A stretch of DNA of 64,000 bases, taken from assembly GCA_030268105.1 (NCBI GenBank), contig BSDZ01000078.1, forward strand, positions 2,655,001-2,719,000, written 5' to 3'. Shown here piece by piece: positions 31,506 through 44,738 of this stretch. Every line of letters starts with the position of its first letter. Position 1 is the first letter of the stretch. The notes under the pieces were generated by a model. The model made no database searches. It was not told where the DNA came from and saw only the letters and a program-made list of their open reading frames with translations. The translations under genes and the position numbers were made by a program. This DNA comes from Volvox africanus (Eukaryota > Chlorophyta > Chlorophyceae > Chlamydomonadales > Volvocaceae).

Positions 31506-34500
31506 ATGGCGGATCGTAGTCAGCATGGACCAGAGCACCCATCGCACCTTCACAGCGCCTTCGAGGATGCAGAAGCTCAGCGTAGCACACCCACCGCCTC
31601 CCCCAAGGATCACAACGGCCCCGGGGTACCAGGCCCGGGCGCAGGCCCGGGGGTTGGCGTTGCAGTCACCCTCCAAAACCCCGTTTCTCACCCTTCCCGT
31701 CGCCACCGCCGCCATCATCGCCACAACTCCCAGCCCCTTTCCTCTTCTGGTATCGCTACTGCAACTTCCCCTGGCCATCGCTTGCGCTCCCGCATTTACG
31801 CCGCCGCCTCCAGTCCCCCGCCCCGGCGGCCCCTCCACCGCAGCGCTTCGACATCCCAGCCGCATTCCCTCTCCGTCTCGCCCTCCCCATCCGTATCTGC
31901 CCGTGGCTCAATCTCTCCCTCCCTCTCCTTCCGCTCCCACTCCCGCTCCCGGGCTTCCCCGGGCAGCACTTATCGTCTGCAGTACGGCCATAGGGCCCTT
32001 GATGGTGCCGCCTTGGCGGCGGCATGCGCGGCAGCGCCGATCAACCCCATTGTTACCGCGCCGGCTTCCCACCTCTCCTTCGGCCCTTCCACGCATCGAG
32101 GCTTGCGAAGGGCGGATGAATCCAGCGGCGCGCTGAATAACATCCATCCAGATATTTTGGGAGATCTTCGCGCACTGGATGATTTGGAAGGCGGATCGCT
32201 ACTGCGGCCGCTGCTGACGCAGCCGGCGCCACTCGGAGATGATGGCGGCGGCGGCGGCGGCGGAGGGCTCGGTGACGGCGGGGAGGGACGGGGAGAGGGT
32301 CTAGGGGAGGAGGGGGGTGGTGGAGGAGGAGAAGGTGGCGGGGTACACGTGGACGAGGCTGCGACGTACGAGGTTCCGGAGCTATTGGAAGCGAAGCCGC
32401 GTGATGTACTGCAGTTCATCGAGGAAGAAGGTATGATATATGCACGATGATAAACTATTTAAGTAATTCACAACGATGGCAACAGGGCATCATGGGGATT
32501 GTAATTGGATGTTGTGTTAGGGTTGGGATCTTTGCTGGGATAGAGTTGCATGTTTGAAGGGGGGGTTGGCAGCCCCCGTGCGTGTGTTTTAAACGACATG
32601 GGCGGGGGGTTGAGGACAATCGGAATCGTGTGTCTCCTCCATCACCTGGGTTTCCCCGCTTGCCTCGACACATACACACATACACACAGATGCGCACGCT
32701 CATATACACACATGCTCTCTCTCGCTGCCTCCTTGCAATCCTCCCTCTCTCCCTCTCTCCCTCTCTCCCTCTCTCCATCTCTCCCTCTCTCCCTCTCTCC
32801 CTCTCTCCATCTCTCCCCCACTCCCCCACTCCCTCCCTCCGTCCCTCCGTCGAGCAAACACACACCTTCCGCCACCCACTCCCGGGCCAATCACTAGTTA
32901 TATTGCATCGCACGCGCACATCCCGACCCCCTCTAGGCGTCGTGAAGCTGGCTGAGTTCGAGGTGGCTGACGGCCTGGCACTGAAGGCCTTCGGCAGCGA
33001 GCCCTTTCTCGTGATGGGCCAGGACCATGCGGAGCCGCCTGGGCTGAAGGAGATGTGGATGGAGAGGCTCAGTGAGGGGGGGAAGGTGCAGGTAGGCGGG
33101 GGATGAGTGTGCGTGTATGGGTGTACGGGTATCGGTGACTGGGAGGAGTTGGAGGTAGGGAGGGTAAGACAGAGACTTCGTACAATTTAAAATGGCTGTG
33201 AGGGGAAGCCATTAGAGCAGGAGGTATTTACTGCATGGCAGCCAACACATGTTTTGTGGAGTCGTATTTTACGTTATAACCATACCTGCCTGCCGTACCG
33301 TTTGTTAGGGCACCGGCTGGACTTCTACGCTGTCTGTGGAGGCTCACGTTGTGAATTTGTACGACGCGGCGGCTCCCGGCAATGCCGGCCTTCTGCGGCC
33401 CTTGCTCGCTCGTTTGCGTGTTCGCGGCTGCCCTCCCACTGTGTTTGCGCTGCCAGTGGTGCAGGTGAGTTGAGGGGAGTAGCTGGAGGAAGGGGAGGGG
33501 GAGGGGAGAAGACGAAGAAACGAGACATGACACTACGCTGTAGACGCTGGGGTTTTTTGTGGGGTTTGGTTGGGGGGATGTAGCCATGGGTTTAGGTGTT
33601 GAGGCGTACGGGGCGAAGGAGGGACGGCGCGTGGGTGTTTGGATTCCACGGGGGAGGTAATACCGGAAATGGAAACACCTTCTCGTACATCGTCGCCGAA
33701 ACAGTGAGTTTAAAAGACGCTCGCGTCTTTGCTTGTGGCCTCTATTTTGGCACTACGGAACACCACCGGCGGACCTGGCGCCCTGCCCTGCCTGCCTCGC
33801 TCTGTGTTTTTGCGTGTAAATATGTTTATATGCGCACACGTGTGTTTGCAGGCTGTCATCGCGTTGAAGTGGAACACCTGGGCCCGCCACTTCCTGTTTG
33901 CTGAGTTCGTGTTCTACGCCGCCTGGCTCGCGGCCTTCTCCGCCTTCTCACTGCTGCTGGAGGATGGGGCCGAAACACCCGACAGCGATGACGTCACGAT
34001 GGCGGCAGCGGCGACGGAAGCGGCACCGTTTCGGTTTCACCCCGCAGCCACTGGTGGTTTACCAGTCGTACGTATGCTCGGTAGTGTCGTACAGACCGCG
34101 ACAGCGGTGCTTGGCGGTGTCGACGGCGGGTTCGAAGCTCACGGCTGGAACGGTGGCGGCGCCGCCACCGCCAGTAGCAGCAGCAGCATCGACGACGGCG
34201 GTTGTCCGGCGCGTTTTATGAACCCATGGGACTGGGGGGCCTTATGGGGCCTTTTGGCATCCCCGCGCGGCTTCGCGCAACTTGCAACGAGTACGGCAGC
34301 TGTAGCAGCGATGCTTCCATTCGCGTACATGGAGCTATGCACGGTTGTCGTACAGGGGTAAGTTAGCGGCACTGACCACACCCCTCCTCGCATGGGCTTT
34401 GTGCCCGCCTTGATGTAACCCCCTTCCCCCCCCTAACACACACACACATACATACATACACACACTAAAAACCCTCCCCCTCCCCCTCCCCTTCCCCCCC

Positions 34501-36913
34501 ACCGACCACCCGCCCCTAACCCCGACCCAATCCAGTCTGGCTTGGCTGAACCTATTCAACCTCGCCGATGTCGCGTCGTACTTCCTGGCAATTGCACTCT
34601 GGTTCGTACATATCCGTTGCGGCTCCCTCCCCAGCTCCGCCTGGTTCAGCGGTGCGCTGGCTCTCCAGCACGTGTTGTTGTGGAGCAAACTGCATTACTA
34701 CGCTCGGTGCGGGGGTTGGGGAAAGCAGGCCCCGGGGGGGGGACCGGGGGCCGATGGGGTAACTGTACGAAAACTGATTCCAACGGAGGAAAGCGGCAAA
34801 GACAAAACACTGATTGGGTCGAAACAGATTGATTGTGTTTGTATGTGTAAGTGTAAGTGTGTATATGTGTATGTGCATGTGTATGAAGACATAGGAAGCA
34901 GTTGGTAACGGTTATGTCGCCAGGGCCATGTATTATCCGCATGTCTTCACTCCTCACATGTGTTGGAGAGCCTTTGTTGCCAGCACGAGTGCACACACAA
35001 CAACAACAACAACACACACACACACACACACACAAACCGTTTTGTAGTTACCCGCGTATACCCTGTTCCCCCCTCCCCGTACCACATGAAAATACGCACG
35101 CCCAGTGTACTGACGCCCACGCGTGGCGGTTTCAACGACACGATCCGAATGGTGCTTTCGGAGCTCCGTACGTTCCTTACCTTCGTGGGGCTGGTCATGA
35201 TGGGATTTGCATTCGCCTTCTATTGCCTGTTCAGGCAAGTATGTGTATTTGGGGGTGAGGGAGGGAGTGGGGGAATGTGCGTGAGATGGGGGTCGCACAT
35301 ACAACACAACGCCGTTATGCTTCTTTATTGTCGTATATTCGTACATACATTTTATCATCTTACCTCCTCGCTGCATGATTGGGTTTTCCCATCTGTACGA
35401 AATATATCTGTTTATGTTCGTACTCCCGTATACAGGCAGGATCGCGAAGAGTTCGCGGACTTCTCCACTCTCTGGCACTCCTTCGCGTCGATGTTCGCCT
35501 ACATGCTGCAGATGTTCGACTACTCGGTGTTATACAAGTACGGAAACGGTTGGGTGGGGCAACTGACGGGTTCGTTAACGATTAGGAGGTTCTGGTTTGG
35601 GGGGGAGCGGATGTCACACAAGGTTTGGACGGGGGGTGGCCGAGAGCAGGGATATATGATTTCCCAGATTAAGACACCCGCACACTGGGCGGCGGGTGCC
35701 CTCAGGTGCTCTTTACAAACACCTCCCCACCACTCCCACGACTGATAGAATGCGTGGTTCGTACAAATGGACCTCCTTCCTCGCCCCTTCCTCCTCCCAC
35801 TCCTTTCTTAGCAGCTCAAACCCTGCCACTCCATTTGGGGGTTATTACAATATATTTGGCTTCCTTTTTTTGCATTGGTTTCTTGCATTCATACACATTA
35901 GTGCTCACTCCCCAGTGCTCACTCCCCCGTCTCCCCCCAACAAACACATATACACACACACCATTCAACCCCGCTGCCCCCTTTCCCCCTTTCCACCACT
36001 CACCCCCCGACCCCTCATTCGAAACAGCTCCACGCACCCCGTCTTGGCGATGATCTTGTTCATGGCGTACGAACTCATGGTTGCCGTACTGTTGCTAAAT
36101 ATCATGATTGCGTTGATGACGGCGGCCTTTGCGCGGGTCAGCGCAGACGAGGGACTCAGATACCTCATCTATAAGGCCGAGGTGGGGAGCGGGTACGGGT
36201 GGATGGAGCGGGGGGGGAGTTGGATGGAGGTGGAAGGTGACAACCACCTAACCCATAGCTTCGTGGGGACGCGCATGGCGAAATGCGCCCCTTTGAGCGT
36301 TCTTCATTATATTGGTTACCTCTCCATGACGTCGTGCGAATGGCGTCCGGTCCTTTCGCCAATGCCCTGCGTGTGTGTATTTAGTTCGTACAATCGTACA
36401 TCGGGATTTGAATATGGGTTGATTCCGGAACCCTGAAGCCCACAAGTTTTATCTTGCAAATATTTTCGCAGGTGATAGACGAGTTGGAGAGCACGCTGCC
36501 CGCCTGGCTGATGCGCTCCGCCTGGTTCCCTCACTTTGTGCACGTGTTGAAAGTCAGTCCGCGGTCAACGTACGAGATTAACCTGAATTCGGTTTGGAGC
36601 GGAATGAGCACATTGCAGTCCAGCTTGATGAACGCACAGCAGGTGGGACACGTCATTTAGTTATTGTGTGTGTTTTGGCACACGGTGAGGTGGTCCATAG
36701 TCCAACCCGCGCAACACAATGTAGTTGTAGCGGAGGGAATGTCAGGATCCAAACACATGGATCCAAACACATGGATCCAAACACATGGAGGACGCCGGAT
36801 CCAGGGAGGTACCGAAAGTTTTTTGGCTGAGTTTGTAGATTGGCTGAGTTTGTGCGTGCGCGGTCCCCTTATCTCCCCTCCGTTCCCCGCTTTCGCCCTC
36901 TGTTCTCCGCGGG

Positions 36914-36951
<38 letters not shown>

Positions 36952-38407
36952 GCACGCACGCGCGCGCACGCAAATGCAGGAGACCCGGCTCCGTGTGGAG
37001 GCTCTGGAAGCCAAGGTGGACGTGATTGACCAGAAACTATCAGCCACTGTACGACTGCTGGCGTCACGGCTATTGACGCACAGCGAGTTGGCGGCGGCGC
37101 TTTCGATGGACGACGTGGCGGAGGCGGCTTCTGACGTTAGTGACGAACGAGATCTGGATCGAGATCTCAATGGCGAAGACGGCGAGCCGGATCCGGAGAA
37201 GTGGCGCGACGCGGATTTGGATCCACGCCCTGACGAGCAGGCGGTGCCGGAGGCGGAAGAGGAGGAGGGATACGGCAACAGTGGCGGTGACGGCCGCGGC
37301 GGAGCCGCCGCCGCGAGCGTCGCGGCCTTGCTTCGTGTACGACGGGTACACGTTAGTGGCGGCGGCAGCGGCAGTCGTCGCGGCAGCATCAAGGGGCCCT
37401 TCCGTGAGGCAACGATGGCGGCGCCGCCATACCGCTCCGGACATTACACATCCCACCCATCGCCACGGCGGCTCCAGTCCTCCCATACGTACGCCTACCA
37501 CAGCAGCCACCACCACCACCACCACCACCAGCCAGGGGGTCATCACTACTCAGCGCATATGAGCCACGCGGCTTCGGCACAGCTGCCGCTCCGAAACCAA
37601 ACCCATGGGCATGGGCACGGGGGCTTCGGCACGCATGGGCAGGGACAGAGCCACCATCACGGAGCCTCAGCTGTGAATCTGACCCGCGCGCCATCGCAGG
37701 GGCCGTCGGCGGCCGGGTCCCATGTACCCAGCCGTGACCCATCGGTCCCTGCGCCGGCGCACCTCAACCCCGCCCGAACGGCAACGACGGCTGCGCGCCT
37801 TCACGCGTTCTATAGCCACGGCCACGGCCATAACCATCACAGCCACCAGCAACAACAGCAACAACGGGAATATGTTCGGCATCCTTCTGACGCCGCCGCC
37901 ACGCCGCCTTACGAGGCGCCTTCGGCGGCGATAGGCCGCAGCAGCGGCAGCAGCGGTGGGGTAATGCCAGTGACGGCACCGCCAGTGCACGAAAGGCGGG
38001 AAAGCTACGCCGGCCCTGGTCCATCAGACGCCGGCGGCGACAGTGGCGGCGTCGGCGACACTGTGAGTGCCGGCACCGTATGCGAGGGTGCTGTCGTACT
38101 AGATATGCGTGGGGTGGAGGACCATATGGCGCGCGATGATGCAGCGCTGGGTCCTGGTGCCCGGCCGTCTTACAACTACCACCGTTGGTACAGTACGGGC
38201 GGCGGCAGTGGTGCTGGGGGTTTCAGTGGCGGCGGCGATTTGCCTGGCGGCGGCGGTGGCAGTGGTGGCACGACGGCACCCGTCATGGCCTCTATTGCTG
38301 AGCACGGGTCCCCGAGCCTGGCTGGGAGTGACACACTGACAGACAGCAGCCCGAAGCGCAGGTCGGAAGCCGGTGGCAGTAGCACCTGGGGTGCACCGGG
38401 TGCGTAG
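31506..38407 (+). CDS. TRP-type cation channel, 10 exons
   Basis: Exons: 31506-32430, 32937-33091, 33309-33464, 33852-34357, 34536-34706, 35106-35238, 35440-35537, 36028-36181, 36472-36642, 36980-38407; 1298 residues. The start is the first ATG after an in-frame stop. Residues 1-308 are low-complexity (Ser/Pro/His, then poly-Gly). The pre-S1 segment VVQAVIALKWNTWARHFLF leads to S1 (about 428-448), a long S1-S2 loop, S2, S3 (NLFNLADVASYFLAIALWF), S4 (LALQHVLLWSKLHYYARVL), S5 (FLTFVGLVMMGFAFAFYCLF), pore helix (TLWHSFASMFAYML) and S6 (AYELMVAVLLLNIMIALMT). This order and the pore match TRPV/TRPA-like channels. After S6 comes a predicted coiled coil (ETRLRVEALEAKVDVIDQKL), then a 400-residue His/Gly/Ser-rich tail. 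No ankyrin or WD repeats are visible. Algal TRP channels serve mechanosensation and ciliary or calcium signalling; the role here is inference. Confidence 0.88.
32738..32820. repeat. CTCTCCCT repeat in TRP intron 1
   Basis: About ten copies of CTCTCCCT with CTCTCCAT variants in intron 1 of the TRP gene (32431-32936). Confidence 0.9.
36742..36788. repeat. 14-bp repeat GGATCCAAACACAT, three copies
   Basis: Three tandem copies in intron 9 of the TRP gene (36643-36979), which also carries a CA/CG run at 36917-36970 next to the acceptor. Confidence 0.9.
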
Positions 38408-40768
38408 CAAACTGATGTTGTACTGTACGTCAGATTCCTGCACGCTGGTCAGATGTTTACAGGTCTCCGATTGAAATAGGCTTCTTCGTCGTTCCGTGTA
38501 CACCGTACAGCATCATCGCTATACTTTATTCAACAGGTAGTTTCTAGATCCATCCCCAAAAGGATTCAAACGTCGATGACGTCCTTCAGCGCCTGGCTGC
38601 TGTACTCCCCTACGGTTTGGGGTTTTCCGTTGTTGTCCGTTAGGGAATTTTATCATTAGTTGTATATGTCAGGTCGTAGAGGGCAGTACGAAAAGCTTTT
38701 CCTTTCATTTCTTCTTTTTGACTGACTGAGATCGGTGTTCACCTGGCGTGCTGCTCGTTGAATTCCTTTGCTCACGGGAATGTGGGCTTGCGTGAAAAAT
38801 AGGTTGAGCTGAGGTACCGGAGTACTGTGCAGTACAGTGCAGTACACGTACCAGTAATCTGCTCCTGCTGGCGGCGGCAGCACAGTTCCTTATTTTTGTT
38901 GTGGCATTAGTGCTGCTGCTGCCGTTGTTGTCATTCCCGTATTTGAGTAAGAGAACGCATGTGGAGGGGGCCAGAGAGGAAAAGGAAGCGAACCCCAAAA
39001 AGAAGAATTTTGAGGTGCAGGCGCAGCTGTGGGGCTTGTTGGGCAATACCGAGCAAAAACTTCCTGGCGGCATTTACCACATTCTTTGTGCCGGGATCTG
39101 GATCTGGATCTGATTCTGCAGCTGGCGAGTCAATGTTGTTGTTGGAATTGAAGCCGGGTTCGTTTTCTGATGCCTGGTGGCGGAACCTGGGCCTGTCGGC
39201 ACTTGCGGCATACATGGGAAAGAGAGGAGACAGGGAGGCGGGTTAGGGCGCACTCAAAACTGTCGCACCATCCAGTTTGAGTCGCATCAGTGAAAAGCAG
39301 TGTCTGTCTGCGGCATTTACAACTGCACATTTTTTAAATTTGCCGTACCGCAATGTACATGAGTATACATTAGTATAAGAGACGTACATTACGATGTTCC
39401 AGCCGTTCCAGAGATCCCCTCTTCCGTCTTCCCCATGTGCGTGTAATGCGCTCACATTTACGGGGGTTCTTCAGGCAGATAGAGAGGGGGATGACTAAGA
39501 ATTAAATTTCGACGTAGGCGCCGTGTTGCGGCTACGACGTATCTACGAAGGTGCATCTGTGTATTGGCATGCAGGAATTTGAAGTAGGACAGGCTTAATG
39601 TTGCGCAAATTATGAGCCGTGAATTGCCCTCAGGAAGCTTGTTGAAAGCTCGAAAGCACTCTCCGGCTACTTGAGCAGATCTTGGAAGAATATCTTGGAG
39701 GTTACATAGTGCAGTTGGCCCTTTGGCGGTCGAGGCAGGGGGATGTAATACTTGGTGTGTGGCATTGTACATACGGTGAGCACCACGACGAGAGCTGAGG
39801 GCACCAAAATCCTGGTCAACAACTTCCCTCTTCTACTTTCCTGGCACGGCTGTCCAAGACTTATAGTTCTGCGCTGCTGTACTGAATACACATGGGAGAT
39901 GAACCTACAGCAACACGACCGACAGCTCCTGCGCATTTGACAAACCTGATCGCCCTGGCGGCACGCCGCCAAACTACCCTCACTCTTCAGCGAACCACGA
40001 GAAGGTATCAGCATCGCGTAATGCACAGTGACAGCCTCATGAACAGCTTTTGTGTGACACTGTCAGTTACACGGCCATGAGGGCCGTGACTACCCGTCTC
40101 CCATCTGTCCCCATCTGTTCCCAAAATGCATGTCGGAGAAAGACATGTGTTTCTGGACATGTAACGCTGTGACCGTCTAACAGTGAGATGATGGGAGGGC
40201 AGGGAGTCAGCACACAAATATGTTCATTACGCACGGAGAAATGAGATAGCGTGCGCGGTAAGCATTTAGACAGGTCATTCCTCCTGGTGTGACGTCACAC
40301 ATTTATCGACATGCATTTTTCAGACGGCAACTGATGGTGAAGCTTTATTCCCACAGCTCCATTCTGACAAGACTATGGGTTCAGGCTTAAGAGACGCCGG
40401 CAGCAGGTGGTCCCAGCACTAACAAAGCACCCAGGGGGAGGGTAGAACTGAAAGGCTGAATCGTCCGCTGTAGTCCAGCATCCCGTTCCAGCCATCCATG
40501 TACGAACCTCACTCCAATTCTCATGGCCGACCTCCCTGATCCTAGCTTTTGCACAACCAGACCCCCGGACCATTAAGCTGCCCAGCAGGCTTCATCAGTG
40601 CTTCCCGTTAGTTGCCCCAGGGCCCTCCACAAACCTCCCTAGTCCTCCCTGCAAGGATGCTCAAGTCATACCTTTGCACCTGACGCCCTGACCCCGATAT
40701 ATACACATAAAAAGGTCGAGGCAAAAACGGAGATGCGGAGGCAATTGCAAGCAAGCAAGCAAGCAAAG
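38408..40768. other. Convergent spacer between TRP and DPB4
   Basis: About 2.4 kb holding both 3' UTRs. A plus-strand open frame near 38870-39113 starts with a hydrophobic run (FLIFVVALVLLLPLLSF) and continues with a charged stretch, but no start, splice partner or homologue is recognised; a minus-strand frame overlaps it (38931-39215). Neither is called as a gene. Confidence 0.35.
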
Positions 40769-41968
40769 TCAGGGTGGCGCATCGACCAACATGTCCTCCA
40801 CCTCCACTCCGATGTCAGTGGGGTCCCCCAAACCAGCAGAGCCTCCATCTCCCAAACCCAGCCCCAAGCCCAGGCCTAGTCCACCCAACCCGTCATCATC
40901 ACCCGGGACTCCCAATACATCCGCCGCCACGTCCCCGTCTAAGCCAGCGTCAGGTTGGAGCTCATCTGGGTCACTGCCGTGGCCCATGCCGCTAGGCCCC
41001 ACGCCCCCGACGACGCCGACAGTGTCTCCATCTGCGTCAGCTGCCGCCGCCGCTGCTTCTGCTGATGCTGCCGCATGCTGTTGGTGCTTGATGTTCCGGG
41101 GTACTGCCGTGTGTGGATCGACAGTGTTCTTGCGCTTCTTGGACGGCCGATTTTTATTTCGCTCCTTGACAGCCTCCTTGAAGGCTGCGGCCAGTAATAG
41201 TGGTTGTGGAGGTGGTGGTGTGAGGGTTGAGGGGGCTGAGGGCGGCTCCACAGCAGCTTATGGGGTTGTCCCCTGGGTGCTGATTCCAGTTTGCAAATGG
41301 CGGCTACCCACACCTTGGAAGGTGTTTCAATTCATGTCTTTGTATGCGACATTGGCACACGATCTTCGTGGGATGTGCTAACAAGGGTGCCCATTAAATG
41401 AACAGTCAACGAAGGAGCAGAGCGCCTATCGTTGGGTCGGGTCTTAGCAAGATAGAACGCTCTTTGCACGCAACGCACCTTCCAGCTGCTCTTTTAAGGG
41501 CCCCACAAGCTCTGGAAAGTCCAAGTCCTGAAGAGCGTTGAAAACATCGTCTGCGTTGACGGTAGAGCTGGAGGGCAAAGACAGTTGAGAGGGAACGGCA
41601 AGTGGAAAGGGGTTGTTACGCGATATGAAGGAGAAGCGGTGGCGGGAAAGTTCCACGAAACAAACCAGGGCTTCGCCCCAAACCACTATACCTATACCAA
41701 TATAGTTGCATGTACTCCTAACGAGCTCATTAGTATACAGCACATCTCACCGTCGTTTTTCTTGGCAGATATCGTTTGCTGTAGACGCGATAAGACTAAT
41801 GAACACCTTGGTACTTTCCGACAGAGCTGTTAGGGCGTCTTTACTGATCCCAAATTCTTTGCCTTCATCGCCGGAAAGCGCAGCCAACTTTGCTTTGACG
41901 AGACGCTTAATGAGAGCTCTGGGTAGGTCGACGTCCGTCTCTGGCTTTTCCGTCGCAGCGTTCTCCAT
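40769..41968 (-). CDS. DPB4: DNA polymerase epsilon subunit 3 / DPB4 histone-fold protein, 3 exons
   Basis: Exons in transcript order: 41968-41751, 41567-41479, 41184-40769; 240 residues. Residues about 14-105 form an H2B/NF-YB-like histone fold: DLPRALIKRLVKAKL, FGISKDALTALSESTKVFI, STANDICQEKRRSTVNADDV, FNALQDLDFPELVGPLKEQL. This matches plant DPB4 and animal POLE3 throughout, including ADDVFNAL. The protein pairs with a POLE4/DPB3-type partner in DNA polymerase epsilon and in CHRAC-type chromatin remodelling complexes, in the nucleus. A basic stretch (RNKNRPSKKRKN), likely a nuclear localisation signal, follows. The tail is Ala/Asp/Gly-rich with a Leu-Gly run and is much longer than in plants. 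The start ATG is the first in the open frame. Confidence 0.93.
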
Positions 41969-44738
41969 GATAGATTACCACAAGATGCCTATATTCTTGA
42001 AGATATGTGTACTAGTTCCACATCGCAAATCATTCAACGCTGTGATTTTCGGTTGACGCTGAGCCTAAACAAAAATCTGCCTTAGTAATGCACGTTAGGT
42101 TGATTGTCAAGCTAATGTCAAACGATCAACATACCGTAATCATCGCGCCAAAATACCGACACACGTACGGCCACGGACAGGTTTCGGGGCGATCCAAATC
42201 CCTGCTTTCATTGATATCGTCCATTCTATCGAGATTGAGTTCACCATCGATGAGGATTTGTCTCATCCTGCATCTCGGCTTACCCCGCGCTAAATACCGC
42301 GCACTGCTGCACCTGACCCTCGCCTCCATAAAAACTCGCAACCCGTCCATACCATCGAACCAAAGCAGAACTTCCGGGCTTCTCAACACACAGCCCCTTG
42401 CCCAATTTCAGGCCCCGACTGTGAACGAGCTGTCCAGGCTCGCGAGTTTGCAAGGCCGAATGTCTAGGAGGGGGTTGTTGACAAGCCAAACATCTTTCTA
42501 GAGATCGTTCGTGAGCTCATCCGGTCTCCACCGTCCATGTGTTTGCAAACCCACGGGAAATTGAACCCTCCCCCATCGCCCTCCTCTTCTCCCGTGTCAT
42601 CTCTTAAATCTTATGTCGTTATCTAAGCAAAGACAAGTGAAACATGTAGGGTGTCGGCTTCCTCGAAGCCGGAAAACGGGGGCCCCAACAATCCGTACAG
42701 GCCGGATACTTCACAAGGAAACGGTTTGAAGTTTGCGAGTTTGCGATGATGCCGGCTCATGACGTTCAGAAGGCAAACGACTGCAAACGCAAGGGCATGG
42801 ACCTCGCGCCGCTCACGACGTCGTACACATTTCGCCAAAGCGAACGGCGAGGACATCAAGTGCTAGAGTCTCGCCAGTACTACTGATGGAAAGCTTTAAA
42901 CTGCATCTCCGAAATGCCTGCGGCTTCAGCAATTCACCCCACAGCATCGAGCTCCATGTCGGCACTGTGGAACTCTTCTGCCCCGAGAATTGGCTTAAGT
43001 TAAATATACACATAAATAAATAAACACAACTTTACATTCTTTGTAGATAACTGTAAGCAAATTCGTCGACCCGCTGGTGGCAAATCGCCATGCCTGTGAG
43101 AGCAGCTTAGTCACCCAAACTTGTTGTTCGATTTATTTCACGCCGTCATGCCAGAACTCCATTATGAGAGACGCCGCACCTTTTGGAATGAAGTTTAGGC
43201 CGAGAGGCGTTGATGTGACTTTGACCGGGGTCAAAGGAGACTGACAAACTTGTTTGTACTCATACGATTGTTATTAGCCAAAATAAAGATACCTTGCAAT
43301 ATAGAATGTAAAATATGACCAATATCGCGTTTCCGCCGGGCGAGATATTATGTTTGGTCCGTCACATTCGATGGACATGGGCAATCCCACAGGGCGGGGC
43401 CCCCCTGAGCGCTTCGAGCCGGGGCCCCGCCCAAATATGCATGAACGATCAGCTCTTGCATTGTACTTGGTACTACGTAAGGTGCAACAACATGTGGCAA
43501 AAGGTAACTTTTAAAACCATCAATTATTCATTTGCTACACCTAGCTTGTAGTGTCGGCTGTCGGTTTTTAAACTACAACAAGGCTTAAAAAAACGGAGTT
43601 TTCCTTTGGATTCGTGGATTAATTGAGTTAAACTCTATTAACCTACTAAAAGTTGTAGGTTAATCCCGCTGAGCCCCTGGGTCAGCAGGCCGACCTCCTT
43701 GCTCATTTAACCTTTCGTCATCCAGCTCTCATCGTAACCCGAATGGCGACTCTTATATACGGGCCGCCAGTCGGCCCGCAGTTTTCTTCCTCTCCGTGAG
43801 CCTTCTCCTGCCTCGTTTCGTAAGATCGTAGTTCCCTAACCCAGGTGGCGTAAAACGGCATCGGCATAACACCAGGGAGCTTCTTCTCCCGACAGAGAGG
43901 GCTGTCCATCCGAGCACAGTGGAGCTCCTGTCATCGGCGTCTACCAGACATGGCCAATAAATGATATGGCGTCCACAAACACATATCTACGAACACATAC
44001 AACATACAAACACCCGAATATGTGGTTACTTACATCTTAACGCGAGTCCACTTTTACAGCTCTGTCCCTTCACAGAGATTTGCACATAACGCATATTAAG
44101 GTTGCACACGACTCATCACCTCGTCCTCATCACCCCGTCAATTCCCGCTCACTCTCCCGTTTCACGTTTCTGTCGACACAAAGCGTCATTAACACTCCGC
44201 CAATACGGGGCCAGAGAAGATGCATACTTGGGCACATTTGCATCGCTACTGTTGCCGATAATGATGACATCAAAACAAACAATCAGCGGTTGGTTATTTG
44301 AACCTGAACCTCGTTACACGATGCTGTTATGGCCCCCGAAAGATTGAAAACAAAGATTTGGGTCGAGCCTCCGAAGGCAAGCAGCGACCTCAATGAGAGG
44401 CGAAGGGCCCACACCGATGACTCCGACTCCGCGCAGCACACGTGCGCAACTCGAAAAGCAACCCCAAAGACACACCGCCGCTTCTAAAACCCGCATTGCT
44501 GCTCCGAAAACAAAACCATGGATCTAGCAGATGACCGTAGTATTATATAAACCCTCGCTGTGCTACTAAAAACGCTGAACACTTTTCAAATGAAGCCATA
44601 AGACTTTCGTCACAGTTGAATGCGTACTTCAGCGAGTAAAGCCTAATAGACAGACGAATGTTCGTACTCCTGCTGACAATGACGACCGTCTGCCGCGGCT
44701 GCCACAGCCCGGCGGGACATCCCCCGTCTCTTCCACCC
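41969..44738. other. 2.8-kb spacer with unassigned open frames and a hairpin
   Basis: Minus-strand open frames at about 42126-42489, 42623-43013 and 43718-43909 read somewhat protein-like (for example REVHALAFAVVCLLNVMSRH) but are broken into different frames with no clear splice sites or domains. They could be remains of a mobile element or an unrecognised gene. The region also holds the GC-rich hairpin at 43392-43432. Confidence 0.35.
43392..43432. repeat. Perfect 12-bp GC-rich inverted repeat with 17-base loop
   Basis: GGGCGGGGCCCC (43392-43403) and GGGGCCCCGCCC (43421-43432) are exact reverse complements separated by 17 bases. The surroundings are AT-rich, so the element stands out. No T-run follows and no gene ends here. 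Confidence 0.9.
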
